DNA of 63,680 nt, from positions 1-63,680 of the forward strand of contig SVRW01000013.1 of the NCBI GenBank assembly GCA_015064625.1, given 5' to 3'. A program made the translations under genes and the position numbers. The stretch is from Oscillospiraceae bacterium (GTDB lineage Bacteria > Bacillota > Clostridia > Oscillospirales > CAG-382). The stretch's first letter is position 1, and each line of letters opens with the position of its first letter. The notes beneath the pieces were generated by a model, which saw only the letters and a program-made list of their open reading frames with translations, was not told the origin of the DNA and searched no databases. Positions 34,734 to 43,920 of this stretch are shown in pieces.

Positions 34734-35387
34734 TCAATTGTTGTCAGATTGTTTATTTAACGAAAGCTCTTTGTTGTTGTGGGCTTCATCTGATTTTATT
34801 CCATTTTCTGTTGAAAATTCATCGTCAGATGGAACACCTTTGCCTTTTTCATCAAAATCAAGGGACATTTGTCCGTTATCTAATGAAAATTCATCAGGTA
34901 ATTCAGGAAGAGCATCCAAGGAATCAAGCCCGAAAGAGCGTAAAAAAGCTTCTGTCGTTGTGAAAAGTGCTGGTCTGCCTGGAGCATCCAAATGTCCGCA
35001 TTCAACCAAAAGCCCTTTTTCCTCAAGACCTGTAACTATAGATGAGGAATCAATTCCTCTTACTTGCTCAATAAATGAACGTGTTACAGGCTGATGATAA
35101 GCTGTTATAGCAAGAACCTCCAATGCTGCTTTAGAAAGAGGAGGTGATTTTTTCATCTCAAGAAATTTTTTAACGTGTTCGGAAGTTTCTTGCTTTGTAC
35201 AAAGCTGATAAGCGCCGTCAAGCTTAATGAGTGAAAGTCCACTGTTTTTATCTTCTTTCATCTTTTCAAGAGATTCAAGCTCAGTAAGCATCTCATCGGG
35301 AGGTAATGAAAAAATTTCGCATAATCTGTCGAAATGAACAGGATTTCCGCTCACAAAAAGAACAGCTTCTATTTTGCTTTCGTACAT
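34734..35387 (-). CDS. scpB: Segregation and condensation protein B
   Basis: A 217-residue winged-helix kleisin-partner subunit of the SMC condensin complex. The N-terminal IEAVLFVSGNPV and the middle LSKAALEVLAITAYHQPVTRSFIEQVRGIDSSS are family hallmarks. The acidic C-terminal 45 residues look disordered. The ATG at 35387 is preferred over GTG 35396, because the AAGGAAG ribosome site runs into the GTG. It is 25-35 bases after scpA. Confidence 0.93.
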   Translation of the reverse strand: MYESKIEAVLFVSGNPVHFDRLCEIFSLPPDEMLTELESLEKMKEDKNSGLSLIKLDGAYQLCTKQETSEHVKKFLEMKKSPPLSKAALEVLAITAYHQPVTRSFIEQVRGIDSSSIVTGLEEKGLLVECGHLDAPGRPALFTTTEAFLRSFGLDSLDALPELPDEFSLDNGQMSLDFDEKGKGVPSDDEFSTENGIKSDEAHNNKELSLNKQSDNN

Positions 35388-35420
35388 TTGATTCACTTCC
35401 TTTCTTAAAATGATTGAATT

Positions 35421-36134
35421 TTATTCATCGTTTTCTGAAACGTGGATTATAACTTCTTCATCTTTTTTTATTATGTAAGCCATCCCCAAACGAATAATAT
35501 CAAGCAATGCAAGAAAAATAGCTATTATTTCGTTATTTGATTCAGAGTTTTCAAAGAAACTATAAAATCTGACTGATTTTTCAACGTTAAGTCTTTTACA
35601 TAAAATTACAGTTTTGGATTCAACAGTATGATATCTTTCTTTTTCAATTTTATCGAAGAAAACTTGTTTATCGTCTTTGAAAGTTTCAACAGTTTTTCTA
35701 AGACTCATTCTTTCAAATGCATCTCTTAAAAGAGAAATTGCGATTTTTCCTGTGTAAACCCCATCCGTTGGTTCGGGTTCTTTGGGATATCTGTTGAAAT
35801 ACAATTCAAGTCTTTTTGAAAGCATTTCACTTGCCAATTTTGCTTGCCTGTGAGCAAGAAGATTGTCAACAAGCTCTGCTCTTGGGTCAGGTTCTTTTTC
35901 GTCTCTCGGAAGAAGCATTTTTGATTTAATGAGCATAAGATAGGAGCCCATTTCAATGAATTCAGAAGTTATATCAAGATTTAGCTCTTGAAACTTATTG
36001 ATTTCTGCCATGTATTGATCAGCAAGTGTTGCTATGGGAATATCGAATATATCAATTTCATGTTTAGTTATAAGTGAAAGCAATAGCTCAATAGGCCCGT
36101 TATACATATCGAGAACAATGCTGAAATCTTCCAT
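35421..36134 (-). CDS. scpA: Segregation and condensation protein A
   Basis: A 237-residue kleisin subunit that bridges the SMC heads. The N-terminal SIVLDMYNGPIELLLSLITKHEIDIFDIPIATLADQY stretch is the classical ScpA start and contacts the SMC neck. The C-terminal winged helix (IIAIFLALLDIIRLGMAYI) binds the SMC cap. It is paired with scpB downstream and acts in chromosome organisation and segregation. Confidence 0.94.
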   Translation of the reverse strand: MEDFSIVLDMYNGPIELLLSLITKHEIDIFDIPIATLADQYMAEINKFQELNLDITSEFIEMGSYLMLIKSKMLLPRDEKEPDPRAELVDNLLAHRQAKLASEMLSKRLELYFNRYPKEPEPTDGVYTGKIAISLLRDAFERMSLRKTVETFKDDKQVFFDKIEKERYHTVESKTVILCKRLNVEKSVRFYSFFENSESNNEIIAIFLALLDIIRLGMAYIIKKDEEVIIHVSENDE

Positions 36135-36155
36135 AAAATAACCGCCTGTTTAAAA

Positions 36156-36899
36156 TCAGAATATCAAACTTAAAATATAAATCATTCCTTCAATAATCAA
36201 AATTCTCAATTTATATACTGGATAAAAAACAAGATCATACAATGATGAGAAAGGACCTATGTTGAAAGGAATATACGATGCCAATACGAGAAAAAGAAAT
36301 ATATATCTTGTATAGCTTTCAATCTTCGAATAAGAATAAGAAAGACGAGGAGGTAAAATAACACTCAGAATTCTAGACCCGTCCAAAGGTGGCAGGGGAA
36401 TAAGGTTGAATACAGCCAGACCAACGTTAAGCACTCCGAAAAGGTAGAAAAAAGTGAAAACAAGTTCTCCTAAAACGCTTAAAGTGCCTGAGTAAAAAAC
36501 TCCGTTTGCGTATATAAGGTTAGTGCTTATAATTTTACTCGTTACGAACATAAGTGTAAATCCAATGAACGCGAGAAGCAAATTTGAAACGGGACCCGCA
36601 AGAGAAACAAGAACTAAATCACGTTTGAATTTTTTGAAATTTCTTGTATTTATGGGAACGGGTTTTGCCCAACCAAATCCAAAAATAAGCATCATCAAAG
36701 CACCGATAGGGTCAAGATGTTTGATTGGATTCATTGTAATTCTTCCGAAGTTTCTTGCTGTATTATCTCCGCATAAATATGCAACGTAGCCATGACTCAT
36801 TTCGTGAAACGAAAGGCTTATCAACACAATTGGGATTATCATAAGAAATTGAACAAATGAATCTGTGCTGAAACCGTTTGCAAAAAAAGATGTTATCAT
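36156..36899 (-). CDS. Site-2-type M50 membrane metalloprotease
   Basis: A 247-residue intramembrane zinc protease of the short M50 family. The zinc motif HEMSH (HExxH) is in the second hydrophobic segment, and NLIPLPPLDGSRIL supplies the third ligand Asp. Additional hydrophobic helices follow. These stand-alone proteins lack PDZ domains, and their substrates are mostly unknown. The ATG at 36899, 8 bases after GGAG, is preferred over the longer frame from 36956, which would run through the upstream terminator. The gene lies ahead of scpA-scpB, as in many Firmicutes. Confidence 0.88.
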   Translation of the reverse strand: MITSFFANGFSTDSFVQFLMIIPIVLISLSFHEMSHGYVAYLCGDNTARNFGRITMNPIKHLDPIGALMMLIFGFGWAKPVPINTRNFKKFKRDLVLVSLAGPVSNLLLAFIGFTLMFVTSKIISTNLIYANGVFYSGTLSVLGELVFTFFYLFGVLNVGLAVFNLIPLPPLDGSRILSVILPPRLSYSYSKIESYTRYIFLFLVLASYIPFNIGPFSSLYDLVFYPVYKLRILIIEGMIYILSLIF

Positions 36900-36911
36900 G
36901 TATATTCTCCG

Positions 36912-36955
36912 ATAAAAAAAGCTCCGCAGAGAAGCGTTCTCCTCTGCGGAACGCA
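36912..36955 (-). terminator. Terminator downstream of gpmI
   Basis: Read on the minus strand, GCGTTCCGCAGAG pairs with CTCTGCGGAGC across a short loop and is followed by TTTTTTT. It lies directly after gpmI and before the M50 protease start, separating the two units or attenuating read-through. Confidence 0.85.
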
Positions 36956-36965
36956 AAAATTTTAA

Positions 36966-38600
36966 TTATTTAATGTTTATAAGAGATTTCTCCCACATTT
37001 CGGGAGCATCAAAACCGAGCATATTTACAACTGTTGCTGCAACGTTTGCAAGGCCTGGAGCTTCAACTTCTGCAGTTTCATAGTTTTCTGTGTAGAAATT
37101 ATCATAGATATAAAGGGGAACAGGATTAAGTGTGTGGCTTGTTTTGGACTTGATCTTGCCATTTGAATCAACGGAGGGTAATCCTGTTTTCTTGTTAATT
37201 TCATACATTTCATCTGCATTTCCGTGGTCTGCTGTTATAATTGCAACACCCTTGGCTTCATCAACGGCTTTGAGAATTCTTGCGAGACAGATATCAAGAG
37301 CTTCTACGCTGATTCTTGCAGCATTGAAATCACCTGTGTGTCCTACCATGTCACCGTTAGGGAAGTTAACACGAAGGAAAGAGAATTTTCCCGATTTAAT
37401 TTTTTCGATAAGAAGATCCGTAATAAGAGCGCATTGCATCCAAGGACGCTGTTCAAAAGGAACGATATCTGATGGAATTTCAGCATATTCTTCGAATTCT
37501 TCATCAAAATAACCACTTCTGTTGCCGTTCCAGAAATAAGTTACGTGTCCGTATTTCTGTGTTTCAGATGCAGCGAATTGAGGAACTTTGTTTTTAGCAA
37601 GGAATTCACCCATTGTATTGCTTATTTCAGGGGGAGAAACAAGGAAATGAGAAGGAATATGTTTATCACCGTCATATTCAAGCATTCCTGCGAAGAAAAC
37701 GTCGGGAACTCTGACACGGTCAAAGTAGGGAAGGTCTTTTTCTTCAAATGCTCTTGAAATTTCAATGGCTCTGTCGCCTCTGAAGTTGTAGAATACAACT
37801 GCATCACCATCAAGGATTTTACCAACGGGTTCACCGTTTTCCTCAATAACGAATGCAGGAAGATCCTGGTCTATTTTACCGGTTTCAGCTCTGTATGTTT
37901 CTATAGCTTCTTTAGCGGATGCAAATGTTCTTCCTTCACCGAGTACGTGTGTTTTCCAACCTGCCTCAACCATTGCCCAGTTAGCATCGTATCTGTCCAT
38001 GGTGATAACCATTCTTCCACCACCAGAAGCTATTTTAACGTCGAAGCTTTCGTCTCTCAAATCAGAAAGGAATTCTTCAAAGGGAAGAACGTATTCAAGC
38101 GCGCTTGTTTCTCCAACGTCTCTACCGTCAAGAAGAGTGTGAATTCTTACTTTCTTAACGCCTTCTGCTTTGATTTTCTTAACAAGAGCTTTCAAATGGT
38201 CGATATGAGAATGAACGTTTCCGTCGGAAAAAAGTCCGAGGAAATGTACTGTTCCGCCTGCAAGACCCTTTTCCACAATTTTTTTCCAGGTATCAGATGC
38301 GAATATTTTTTCAGATTCAATAGCGTTGGAAACGAGCTTTGATCCTTGAGCAAAAACTTGTCCTGAGCCGAGAGCGTTGTGTCCAACTTCGGAGTTACCC
38401 ATATCATCATCAGATGGAAGTCCTACAGCAGTTCCGTGTGCTTTGAGCATGAATTTTGGGTATTTTTCCCAAAGCATATCAAGGGTAGGAGTGAAGGCAG
38501 CAGCTATTGCATTTCCTTCTTTTCTTTCGGTATATCCGATACCGTCCATGATGATTGTAACGACGGGTTTTTTCTCGCCGTTAAAGATTCCTTTTTTCAT
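36966..38600 (-). CDS. gpmI: 2,3-bisphosphoglycerate-independent phosphoglycerate mutase
   Basis: A 544-residue manganese-dependent glycolytic enzyme of the alkaline phosphatase superfamily. Visible are the metal Asp in IIMDGIGY, the catalytic Ser in MGNSEVGH, the arginine-rich HTLLDGRDVG and YNFRGDRAIE segments, and the C-terminal ITADHGNADEM. Full length. It has its own promoter and terminator, so it is a monocistronic unit. Confidence 0.95.
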   Translation of the reverse strand: MKKGIFNGEKKPVVTIIMDGIGYTERKEGNAIAAAFTPTLDMLWEKYPKFMLKAHGTAVGLPSDDDMGNSEVGHNALGSGQVFAQGSKLVSNAIESEKIFASDTWKKIVEKGLAGGTVHFLGLFSDGNVHSHIDHLKALVKKIKAEGVKKVRIHTLLDGRDVGETSALEYVLPFEEFLSDLRDESFDVKIASGGGRMVITMDRYDANWAMVEAGWKTHVLGEGRTFASAKEAIETYRAETGKIDQDLPAFVIEENGEPVGKILDGDAVVFYNFRGDRAIEISRAFEEKDLPYFDRVRVPDVFFAGMLEYDGDKHIPSHFLVSPPEISNTMGEFLAKNKVPQFAASETQKYGHVTYFWNGNRSGYFDEEFEEYAEIPSDIVPFEQRPWMQCALITDLLIEKIKSGKFSFLRVNFPNGDMVGHTGDFNAARISVEALDICLARILKAVDEAKGVAIITADHGNADEMYEINKKTGLPSVDSNGKIKSKTSHTLNPVPLYIYDNFYTENYETAEVEAPGLANVAATVVNMLGFDAPEMWEKSLINIK

Positions 38601-38639
38601 TGTCTATTTTCCCCCATTATTACTTTTTATTCTTATTTG

Positions 38640-38668
38640 ATTATACACCAAAAACCTTGAAATTTCAA
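38640..38668 (-). promoter_or_regulatory. Promoter of gpmI
   Basis: On the minus strand, TTGAAA (38668-38663) and TATAAT (38645-38640) are spaced by 17 bases, about 40 bases before the start codon. A GGGGG ribosome site follows. Confidence 0.75.
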
Positions 38669-38718
38669 TAGTTTTTTTCAAAATAAAATGCTAATAAAAC
38701 AATTTTCTCGACAAAAAT

Positions 38719-38753
38719 AAATAAAGGACGAAATTTCGTCCTTTATTTCAGAT
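38719..38753 (-). terminator. Terminator downstream of NIF3-like gene
   Basis: A perfect palindrome, AAATAAAGGACGAAA / TTTCGTCCTTTATTT, lies 10 bases after the NIF3-like gene and is followed on the minus strand by T-rich sequence. It ends the long cell-division/transketolase operon. Confidence 0.8.
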
Positions 38754-38763
38754 AAATAAACTA

Positions 38764-39507
38764 TTAAAGTTTTTCTTCGTACTTAATAAGCACAGGAACG
38801 TCAGGAAACTTTTCTTCAATTATTCTTTTCAGAAAAGGTAATACTAAAGCTTCCGTTCTGTAGTGCGTACCCAAAATCAAATTGATTTTATACTCTGCGG
38901 CATTTATCAACGCCATATGGTCAACTTCACCCGTCAGATACGTGTCAACTTCCTCATTAGGAAGTTGTCCCAGAAGGGATTTTCCTCCACCTCCACAAAC
39001 TGCAATTTTTCTGAAATTATCATTGTTTTGGAATGATGAAATATTATCTCCAAGAATTTCTTTTGCTGATTTTACAAAAGAATCAAATTCAGTTTCTTTG
39101 GCAGAACAAATATTAACAAGACCGTCGCATATGGAGTATTCTTTTTTCAGTTTAAGTCTTTCACAAAGAGTGTCATTGACTCCGCCTTCATGTCTGTCAA
39201 GTCTTGTATGATAGGATATGGCAGAAATACCGTTTTTTATGAGAGAAACTACTTTTTTTCCCGTCGCCTCTGAACCATCAATAACGTTTATTTTATCAAA
39301 CAGTAAGGGATGATGGGAAATAATCAAAGAAGCTCCTTCTTTTTTTGCATATTCAATAACAGGAGTTGTTACGTCAAGAGCAAGAACGATTTTTTTGATT
39401 TCTGCACTTTTATCAATACAAATATCCAAACCGTCACAATCCCAAGGTTCAGAATCTGTTCTTGGAAATACGGACTCAAGATACTGATAAACGTCATTAA
39501 AAATCAT
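38764..39507 (-). CDS. NIF3/DUF34-family dinuclear metal protein
   Basis: A 247-residue Nif3-like (YqfO/DUF34) protein, often mislabelled GTP cyclohydrolase I type 2. Metal-binding residues are seen in IISHHPLLF (two His), SYHTRLDRHEGGVND and the C-terminal ILGTHYRTE. The short form lacks the inserted PII-like domain. Proposed roles include metal-ion handling; none is proven. The last gene of its operon. In many Firmicutes it is the neighbour of trmK, which here is separate. Confidence 0.87.
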   Translation of the reverse strand: MIFNDVYQYLESVFPRTDSEPWDCDGLDICIDKSAEIKKIVLALDVTTPVIEYAKKEGASLIISHHPLLFDKINVIDGSEATGKKVVSLIKNGISAISYHTRLDRHEGGVNDTLCERLKLKKEYSICDGLVNICSAKETEFDSFVKSAKEILGDNISSFQNNDNFRKIAVCGGGGKSLLGQLPNEEVDTYLTGEVDHMALINAAEYKINLILGTHYRTEALVLPFLKRIIEEKFPDVPVLIKYEEKL

Positions 39508-39529
39508 TTGAAATCCTCAAAACAAGAAA

Positions 39530-40462
39530 TTAGCCTTTAAGCTCAGCAATAATTCTTTCAGCAATTTTCTCCGCACAGAGACCGTGTTTTTCGAGCACTT
39601 CAAGTGCTTTGCCACTTTCTCCAAAAACATCGTTAATGCCTATTTTGGTTATGAAACGAGGCGACTCTGAAACAATTACCTCGGAAACTGCATCACCCAA
39701 ACCACCAATAATTGAATGTTCTTCAACTGTAAATATTCTCTTTTTGCCATCGGAATGTTTAACAACCGCTTCTCTGTCAATGGGCTTGATAGTGTGTATG
39801 TTTATAACTGATGCATCAATTCCATGCTTTTCGAGAATTTTTGCTGCTTCCAAGGATTCAGATACCATCATACCTGTTGCAAAAATAGTTGTGTCTTTTC
39901 CTTCTTTCAATGCAACTGCTTTTCCGAATTCAAATTTATAGTTATCCTTTTCGAATAAAACAGGAGTTGCAAGACGAGCAAGTCTGAGATAAACAGGACC
40001 GTTGTAATTCATTATAGCTTCAACTGCAGCATAAGCTTCAGTTGCATCTGCAGGAACGATAACAGTCATTCCTGGAATTGAACGCATCAGCGAAATATCT
40101 TCAACACACTGATGAGTTGCTCCGTCTTCACCAACAGAAACGCCTGCATGAGAAGCACATACTTTAACGTTGAGCTTTGGATATGCTATAGAGTTTCTTA
40201 TCTGTTCAAATGCTCTGCCAGTTGCAAACATTGCAAAAGAGGAGATGAATACAGGAACACCTGTTGATGCAATACCTGCGGCAACAGATGCCATATTTCC
40301 CTCAGCAATACCACAGTTTGCAAATCTTTCAGGAAAGCTTTTTCCGAAAACAGCTGTTTGTGTGGATGAAGAAAGATCAGCATCCATTACGTAGAAATTA
40401 TATTTATTGCCCAAATCTTTGAGAGCATTTCCATAAGCGGTACGAGTTGCGATTTTTTCCAT
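39530..40462 (-). CDS. Transketolase, C-terminal subunit
   Basis: A 310-residue half of a split transketolase. It carries the pyrimidine-binding domain (FANCGIAEGNMASVAAGIA, with the catalytic Glu that activates the thiamine ring) and the C-terminal domain (TVEEHSIIGGLGDAVSEV). It pairs with the N-terminal subunit encoded 62 bases upstream to form the TPP-dependent enzyme of the non-oxidative pentose phosphate pathway. A related two-gene DXP-synthase-like enzyme is an alternative reading, but the partner fits transketolase. Confidence 0.9.
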   Translation of the reverse strand: MEKIATRTAYGNALKDLGNKYNFYVMDADLSSSTQTAVFGKSFPERFANCGIAEGNMASVAAGIASTGVPVFISSFAMFATGRAFEQIRNSIAYPKLNVKVCASHAGVSVGEDGATHQCVEDISLMRSIPGMTVIVPADATEAYAAVEAIMNYNGPVYLRLARLATPVLFEKDNYKFEFGKAVALKEGKDTTIFATGMMVSESLEAAKILEKHGIDASVINIHTIKPIDREAVVKHSDGKKRIFTVEEHSIIGGLGDAVSEVIVSESPRFITKIGINDVFGESGKALEVLEKHGLCAEKIAERIIAELKG

Positions 40463-40523
40463 AATTACAGTTTCCTTTCATACTTTAAAACTTATTTCAG
40501 AATTTTCAGGTCTATGGAAATTA

Positions 40524-41360
40524 TTACGAAAGAGCATCAAGCTGCGTTTTAAGTTCAGCAACAGCTTTTTCGTATTCTTCAGCTTTGGGAGCTTTTCCAT
40601 GCCATCCTGCATTGTTTTCCATGAAGGAAACACCTTTACCTTTAACTGTTTTGCAGATTATAACAGAAGGCTGATTTGACTTTTCTGCATTTTCTACTGC
40701 TTTTTCAATTTCCTTGAAGGAATGTCCGTTGATGGTCTGTACGTGCCAGCCAAATGCGGCAAATTTATCTTCAAATTTTCCAGGATTCATAACTTTTTTA
40801 ATTTCTCCGTCAATCTGAAGCTTGTTGAAATCCACAAAAAGTGTAAGCTTTGAAAGCTTATAGTGAGAAGCAAACATTGAAGCTTCCCAAATTTGACCTT
40901 CTTGAGATTCTCCATCACCAATCATGGCGTACGTTCTGAAACCTAATTTTTCACGTTTTTCACGAAGGGCAATACCACAAGCGGCAGAGAATCCCTGTCC
41001 TAAAGATCCTGTTGACATATCGATGCCTGGAATTTCGTGCATACTTGGATGTCCTTGAAGCATTGAACCCAACTTTCTTAAATCTTTGAGTTCAGCTGTA
41101 TCAAAAAAGCCTCTAAGAGCGAGAACGGAATATAAGGCAGGGCAGGCATGACCTTTTGAAAGTACAAATCTGTCTCTTTTTTTCATATCTGGGTCAGCAG
41201 GATTGATATTCATTTTTTCAAAATATAAATAAGTCAACACGTCTGTAGCAGATAGTGATCCGCCCGGATGACCCGACTGTGCATTATATATGCCTTCAAG
41301 AGCGAGCAATTTTGCGTTTAATGAAATTTTTTTGAGTTCAGATAACTTTTTGTTTGTCAT
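40524..41360 (-). CDS. Transketolase, N-terminal subunit
   Basis: A 278-residue TPP-pyrophosphate-binding half of split transketolase. The signature GDGESQEGQIWEASMFASHYKL (G-D-G near residue 150, metal/TPP site) and the HPGGSLSATDVLTYLYF and LSKGHACPALYS segments are all intact. It lies just upstream of the matching C-terminal subunit. Split transketolases are common in Clostridia and archaea. Confidence 0.92.
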   Translation of the reverse strand: MTNKKLSELKKISLNAKLLALEGIYNAQSGHPGGSLSATDVLTYLYFEKMNINPADPDMKKRDRFVLSKGHACPALYSVLALRGFFDTAELKDLRKLGSMLQGHPSMHEIPGIDMSTGSLGQGFSAACGIALREKREKLGFRTYAMIGDGESQEGQIWEASMFASHYKLSKLTLFVDFNKLQIDGEIKKVMNPGKFEDKFAAFGWHVQTINGHSFKEIEKAVENAEKSNQPSVIICKTVKGKGVSFMENNAGWHGKAPKAEEYEKAVAELKTQLDALS

Positions 41361-41398
41361 ACAAAGTTATGTCCTTTCCTGCCGAAATTACGGCTTAA

Positions 41399-42382
41399 TT
41401 ATTGGATTTTTTCAAGCTTTTCTATAACGTCTTTGAAATAGTCTGGCATTTCAGCCGTAAAAGAAATAGTTTCTTTTGAAATCGGGTGTACAAATGAAAT
41501 ATATTTGGCGAGCAAGCATTGACCTTCAAGACGGGGAAACGTCTTTGATTTATTACCGTAAACCGTGTCTCCCAAAACAGGGTGTCCCATATGTGACATG
41601 TGAACTCTTATCTGATGAGTTCTTCCTGTGTGGAGAAAAAGTCTGACATGTGTATATCCATTGTAACGCTTTAAAACAACTACGTCTGTTTTAGCGTTTT
41701 TAGAATTTTCATAAACTACAGCCATTTTTTTTCTGTCTACGGGATGCCTACCGATAGGTAAATCAACGGTAAATTGATTTTCTTTTAAATTGCCAACGAC
41801 AACAGCTTCATACATTCTTGTAAAGCTGTGTACGGATATCTGTTCGGCAAGCCCTTGATGAGCTTCATCTGTTTTGGCTACGATAAGTAATCCAGATGTA
41901 TCTTTATCAATACGATGAACTATCCCAGGTCTGATATACCCGTTTATTCCGGAAAGAGAATCTCCGCAGTGATGCATCAATGCGTTTACCAACGTTCCTG
42001 AATAATTGCCTGGGGCAGGATGAACAACCATCCCTTTGGGCTTGTCTACCACCAACAAATGTTCGTCCTCATAAACAATTTTAAGTGGAATATCTTCGGG
42101 AAGAATATCTGTTTTCTCAGGCATTGGAATAGTTACGGATATTTTGTCACCGTTTTGTACCTTATAATTCTTTTTTTTAGTTTTTCCGTTTACAGAAATA
42201 AGATTTTCATCAAACAGTCGTTGAATAAATGCTCTTGTTTTTTCTGTTCTTTCGGAAAGAAAAACATCAATTCGTATTCCTTCGTCAGCTGATTCTGCAA
42301 TGAAATTCAAAAATTCATTTTTGTTTTCTAAATCTGACGTATTATCTGTGTAAGAATTATTAGGAATTTGATTCTTTGACAT
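41399..42382 (-). CDS. RluA/RluD-family pseudouridine synthase
   Basis: A 327-residue rRNA pseudouridine synthase. An N-terminal S4 RNA-binding domain (RIDVFLSERTEKTRAFIQRLF) precedes the catalytic domain with GIVHRIDKDTSGLLIVAKT (the catalytic Asp is in RIDKDTSG) and HTGRTHQIRVHM. The family member beside lspA in Firmicutes is usually called RluD (YlyB in B. subtilis). Its start overlaps the end of lspA by 23 bases. Confidence 0.92.
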   Translation of the reverse strand: MSKNQIPNNSYTDNTSDLENKNEFLNFIAESADEGIRIDVFLSERTEKTRAFIQRLFDENLISVNGKTKKKNYKVQNGDKISVTIPMPEKTDILPEDIPLKIVYEDEHLLVVDKPKGMVVHPAPGNYSGTLVNALMHHCGDSLSGINGYIRPGIVHRIDKDTSGLLIVAKTDEAHQGLAEQISVHSFTRMYEAVVVGNLKENQFTVDLPIGRHPVDRKKMAVVYENSKNAKTDVVVLKRYNGYTHVRLFLHTGRTHQIRVHMSHMGHPVLGDTVYGNKSKTFPRLEGQCLLAKYISFVHPISKETISFTAEMPDYFKDVIEKLEKIQ

Positions 42383-42920
42383 CAGTTTCTTCTTCCGGCT
42401 TGTTATTATCTATTTCATTTGGGGTTTCGTCTTTAAATAAGAAAAGAAGATATATAGCGAGTAGAACAGCTCCAACCGTTACAAAACAATCTGCGACGTT
42501 GAATACAGCGAATTTGACAAATAAAAATTTAAAAAAATCTATAACGTATCCTCTTGAAATTCTGTCAATCATGTTTCCGATCCCGCCACCTATCAACATT
42601 GAAAGAGAAATGACTAGAAGGGGATGGGAATCTTTTAATGTTAACAGAAAGTATATCATTACACCAATAGCAAAGGTGGAAAAAACCATAAATATCCATC
42701 TATTATCAGCAAACATTCCAAAGGCGGCACCTTCGTTTTTAACGAATGATAATCCTAAAATGTTTGGAATAACTTCAATCTCATCACTTTTGGTCAAATG
42801 TTTATCCGCAAGTATTTTCGTAATCTGGTCAAGAATAACAGAAAAAATAATAACCGAAGTTGAGACTATGATTGATTTTTTCTTTGATAAGAAATTAGTT
42901 TTTTTACTTGTCTGATTCAT
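42360..42920 (-). CDS. lspA: Lipoprotein signal peptidase (signal peptidase II)
   Basis: A 186-residue membrane aspartyl protease that removes lipoprotein signal peptides. It has four membrane helices. The catalytic Asp pair lies in GGGIGNMIDRI and FAVFNVADCFV, and the conserved LSFVKNEGAAFGM is present. It processes the lipobox proteins of this window. It overlaps divIVA by 17 bases and rluD by 23. An acidic tail of about 25 residues (DETPNEIDNNKPEEETD) follows the last helix. Confidence 0.95.
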   Translation of the reverse strand: MNQTSKKTNFLSKKKSIIVSTSVIIFSVILDQITKILADKHLTKSDEIEVIPNILGLSFVKNEGAAFGMFADNRWIFMVFSTFAIGVMIYFLLTLKDSHPLLVISLSMLIGGGIGNMIDRISRGYVIDFFKFLFVKFAVFNVADCFVTVGAVLLAIYLLFLFKDETPNEIDNNKPEEETDVKESNS

Positions 42921-43548
42921 CAGTTTTGTTTATATTGAGAATGGATAGTATATCTCCATCTTCTGTTTCTTTCTTAATTTCATCTGCATTGTCAGATGTT
43001 GTATTTGCGTTTTTCTGCTCATCAAATTCTTTGATTTTTTTGGCAGATGACTGATAAACGGAATTGATTATGGTATGGTTTTCAGGTAAAACAAGCTCTT
43101 CAAGCGTACCAATAGGGAGGTTCTGAAGCTCGTATATATGTGCTTTATACATTCCGAAAATTTCTTTTCTGAATTCAAGTATAGAAGCTCTCATGTTCAA
43201 AAGTTCATTCTTTTCTTCGTTAAGCTGGCTCTTGAACCTTGCAATGATTTCGTCACAGCCTTCCTGAACGGAATTCTGAATAAAATCTGCTCTCTCTTTC
43301 GCATCCTTGATTATCTTTTCACCAATATTTTGCGATTTAACGAGAGTACCTCTGATGGAATCCTCTTCTGCCTTTAATTCATCAAGCTTTGCCAAAACAG
43401 TTTTGAGCTTCTGCTCAAGCTCGTTGTTGGCATTATAAACCTCGGTATACTTTTCAATTATAAAAGATATATGATTATCAACCTCAGCAGGGTTATATCC
43501 CATAACTGATTTTTGAAAGCTTTTGTTCAATTCGTGTGGAGCTAACAT
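42904..43548 (-). CDS. divIVA: DivIVA-domain cell division protein
   Basis: A 214-residue coiled-coil protein. The N-terminal membrane-curvature-binding segment (SFQKSVMGYNPAEVDNHISFI) is typical of DivIVA/GpsB. A long coiled coil spans about 25-150, followed by an acidic, polar C-terminal tail. DivIVA marks cell poles and septa. The gene lies between yggT and lspA, the standard position in the Firmicute division cluster. Confidence 0.88.
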   Translation of the reverse strand: MLAPHELNKSFQKSVMGYNPAEVDNHISFIIEKYTEVYNANNELEQKLKTVLAKLDELKAEEDSIRGTLVKSQNIGEKIIKDAKERADFIQNSVQEGCDEIIARFKSQLNEEKNELLNMRASILEFRKEIFGMYKAHIYELQNLPIGTLEELVLPENHTIINSVYQSSAKKIKEFDEQKNANTTSDNADEIKKETEDGDILSILNINKTDESDK

Positions 43549-43589
43549 AAATTACCTCTTAGGAGTGAAATAGTAAAATGCGTATTCTT

Positions 43590-43856
43590 TTAAACGAAAA
43601 ATAGCAAAACGTTTATTATAAGCGCGGTTATCATAATAGAAAAATCTATTGGAATGGATTGAAACAATTCAAATTTCATTAAAAAGCTTCTTACAGGGAA
43701 AACGACTGGCTCCGTAACACTGTATATGAATAATGAGGGCTTTGACGGTGTTTCTGAAATGAAGAAAGACATAATAGCTCTCAACATTAAAAAAACGAAC
43801 AAAATCATAAGGTAAAGTGATACAGTATTAGAAAGCAATAATAGAATATTTCTCAT
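43590..43856 (-). CDS. YggT family membrane protein
   Basis: An 88-residue protein with two membrane helices (about 5-27 and 66-86) and a central segment SVTEPVVFPVRSFLMKF that matches the YggT/YlmG family signature (TEP...PxR). Relatives are encoded between sepF and divIVA and affect cell division or membrane protein distribution. The exact role is unknown. Confidence 0.88.
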   Translation of the reverse strand: MRNILLLLSNTVSLYLMILFVFLMLRAIMSFFISETPSKPSLFIYSVTEPVVFPVRSFLMKFELFQSIPIDFSIMITALIINVLLFFV

Positions 43857-43888
43857 AAAATAAAATACAAATCTCCAAAATTATAATT

Positions 43889-43912
43889 CAAGCCGCCGCA
43901 AGCGACGGCTTA
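43889..43912 (-). terminator. GC-rich hairpin between sepF and yggT
   Basis: On the minus strand, AAGCCGTCG pairs with CGGCGGCTT around a three-base-or-so loop, directly after sepF. It lacks a proper T-run (GAATTATAATTTT follows), so it is more likely a weak attenuator or mRNA-stabilising hairpin than a full terminator. Confidence 0.4.
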
Positions 43913-43920
43913 AACTCTGT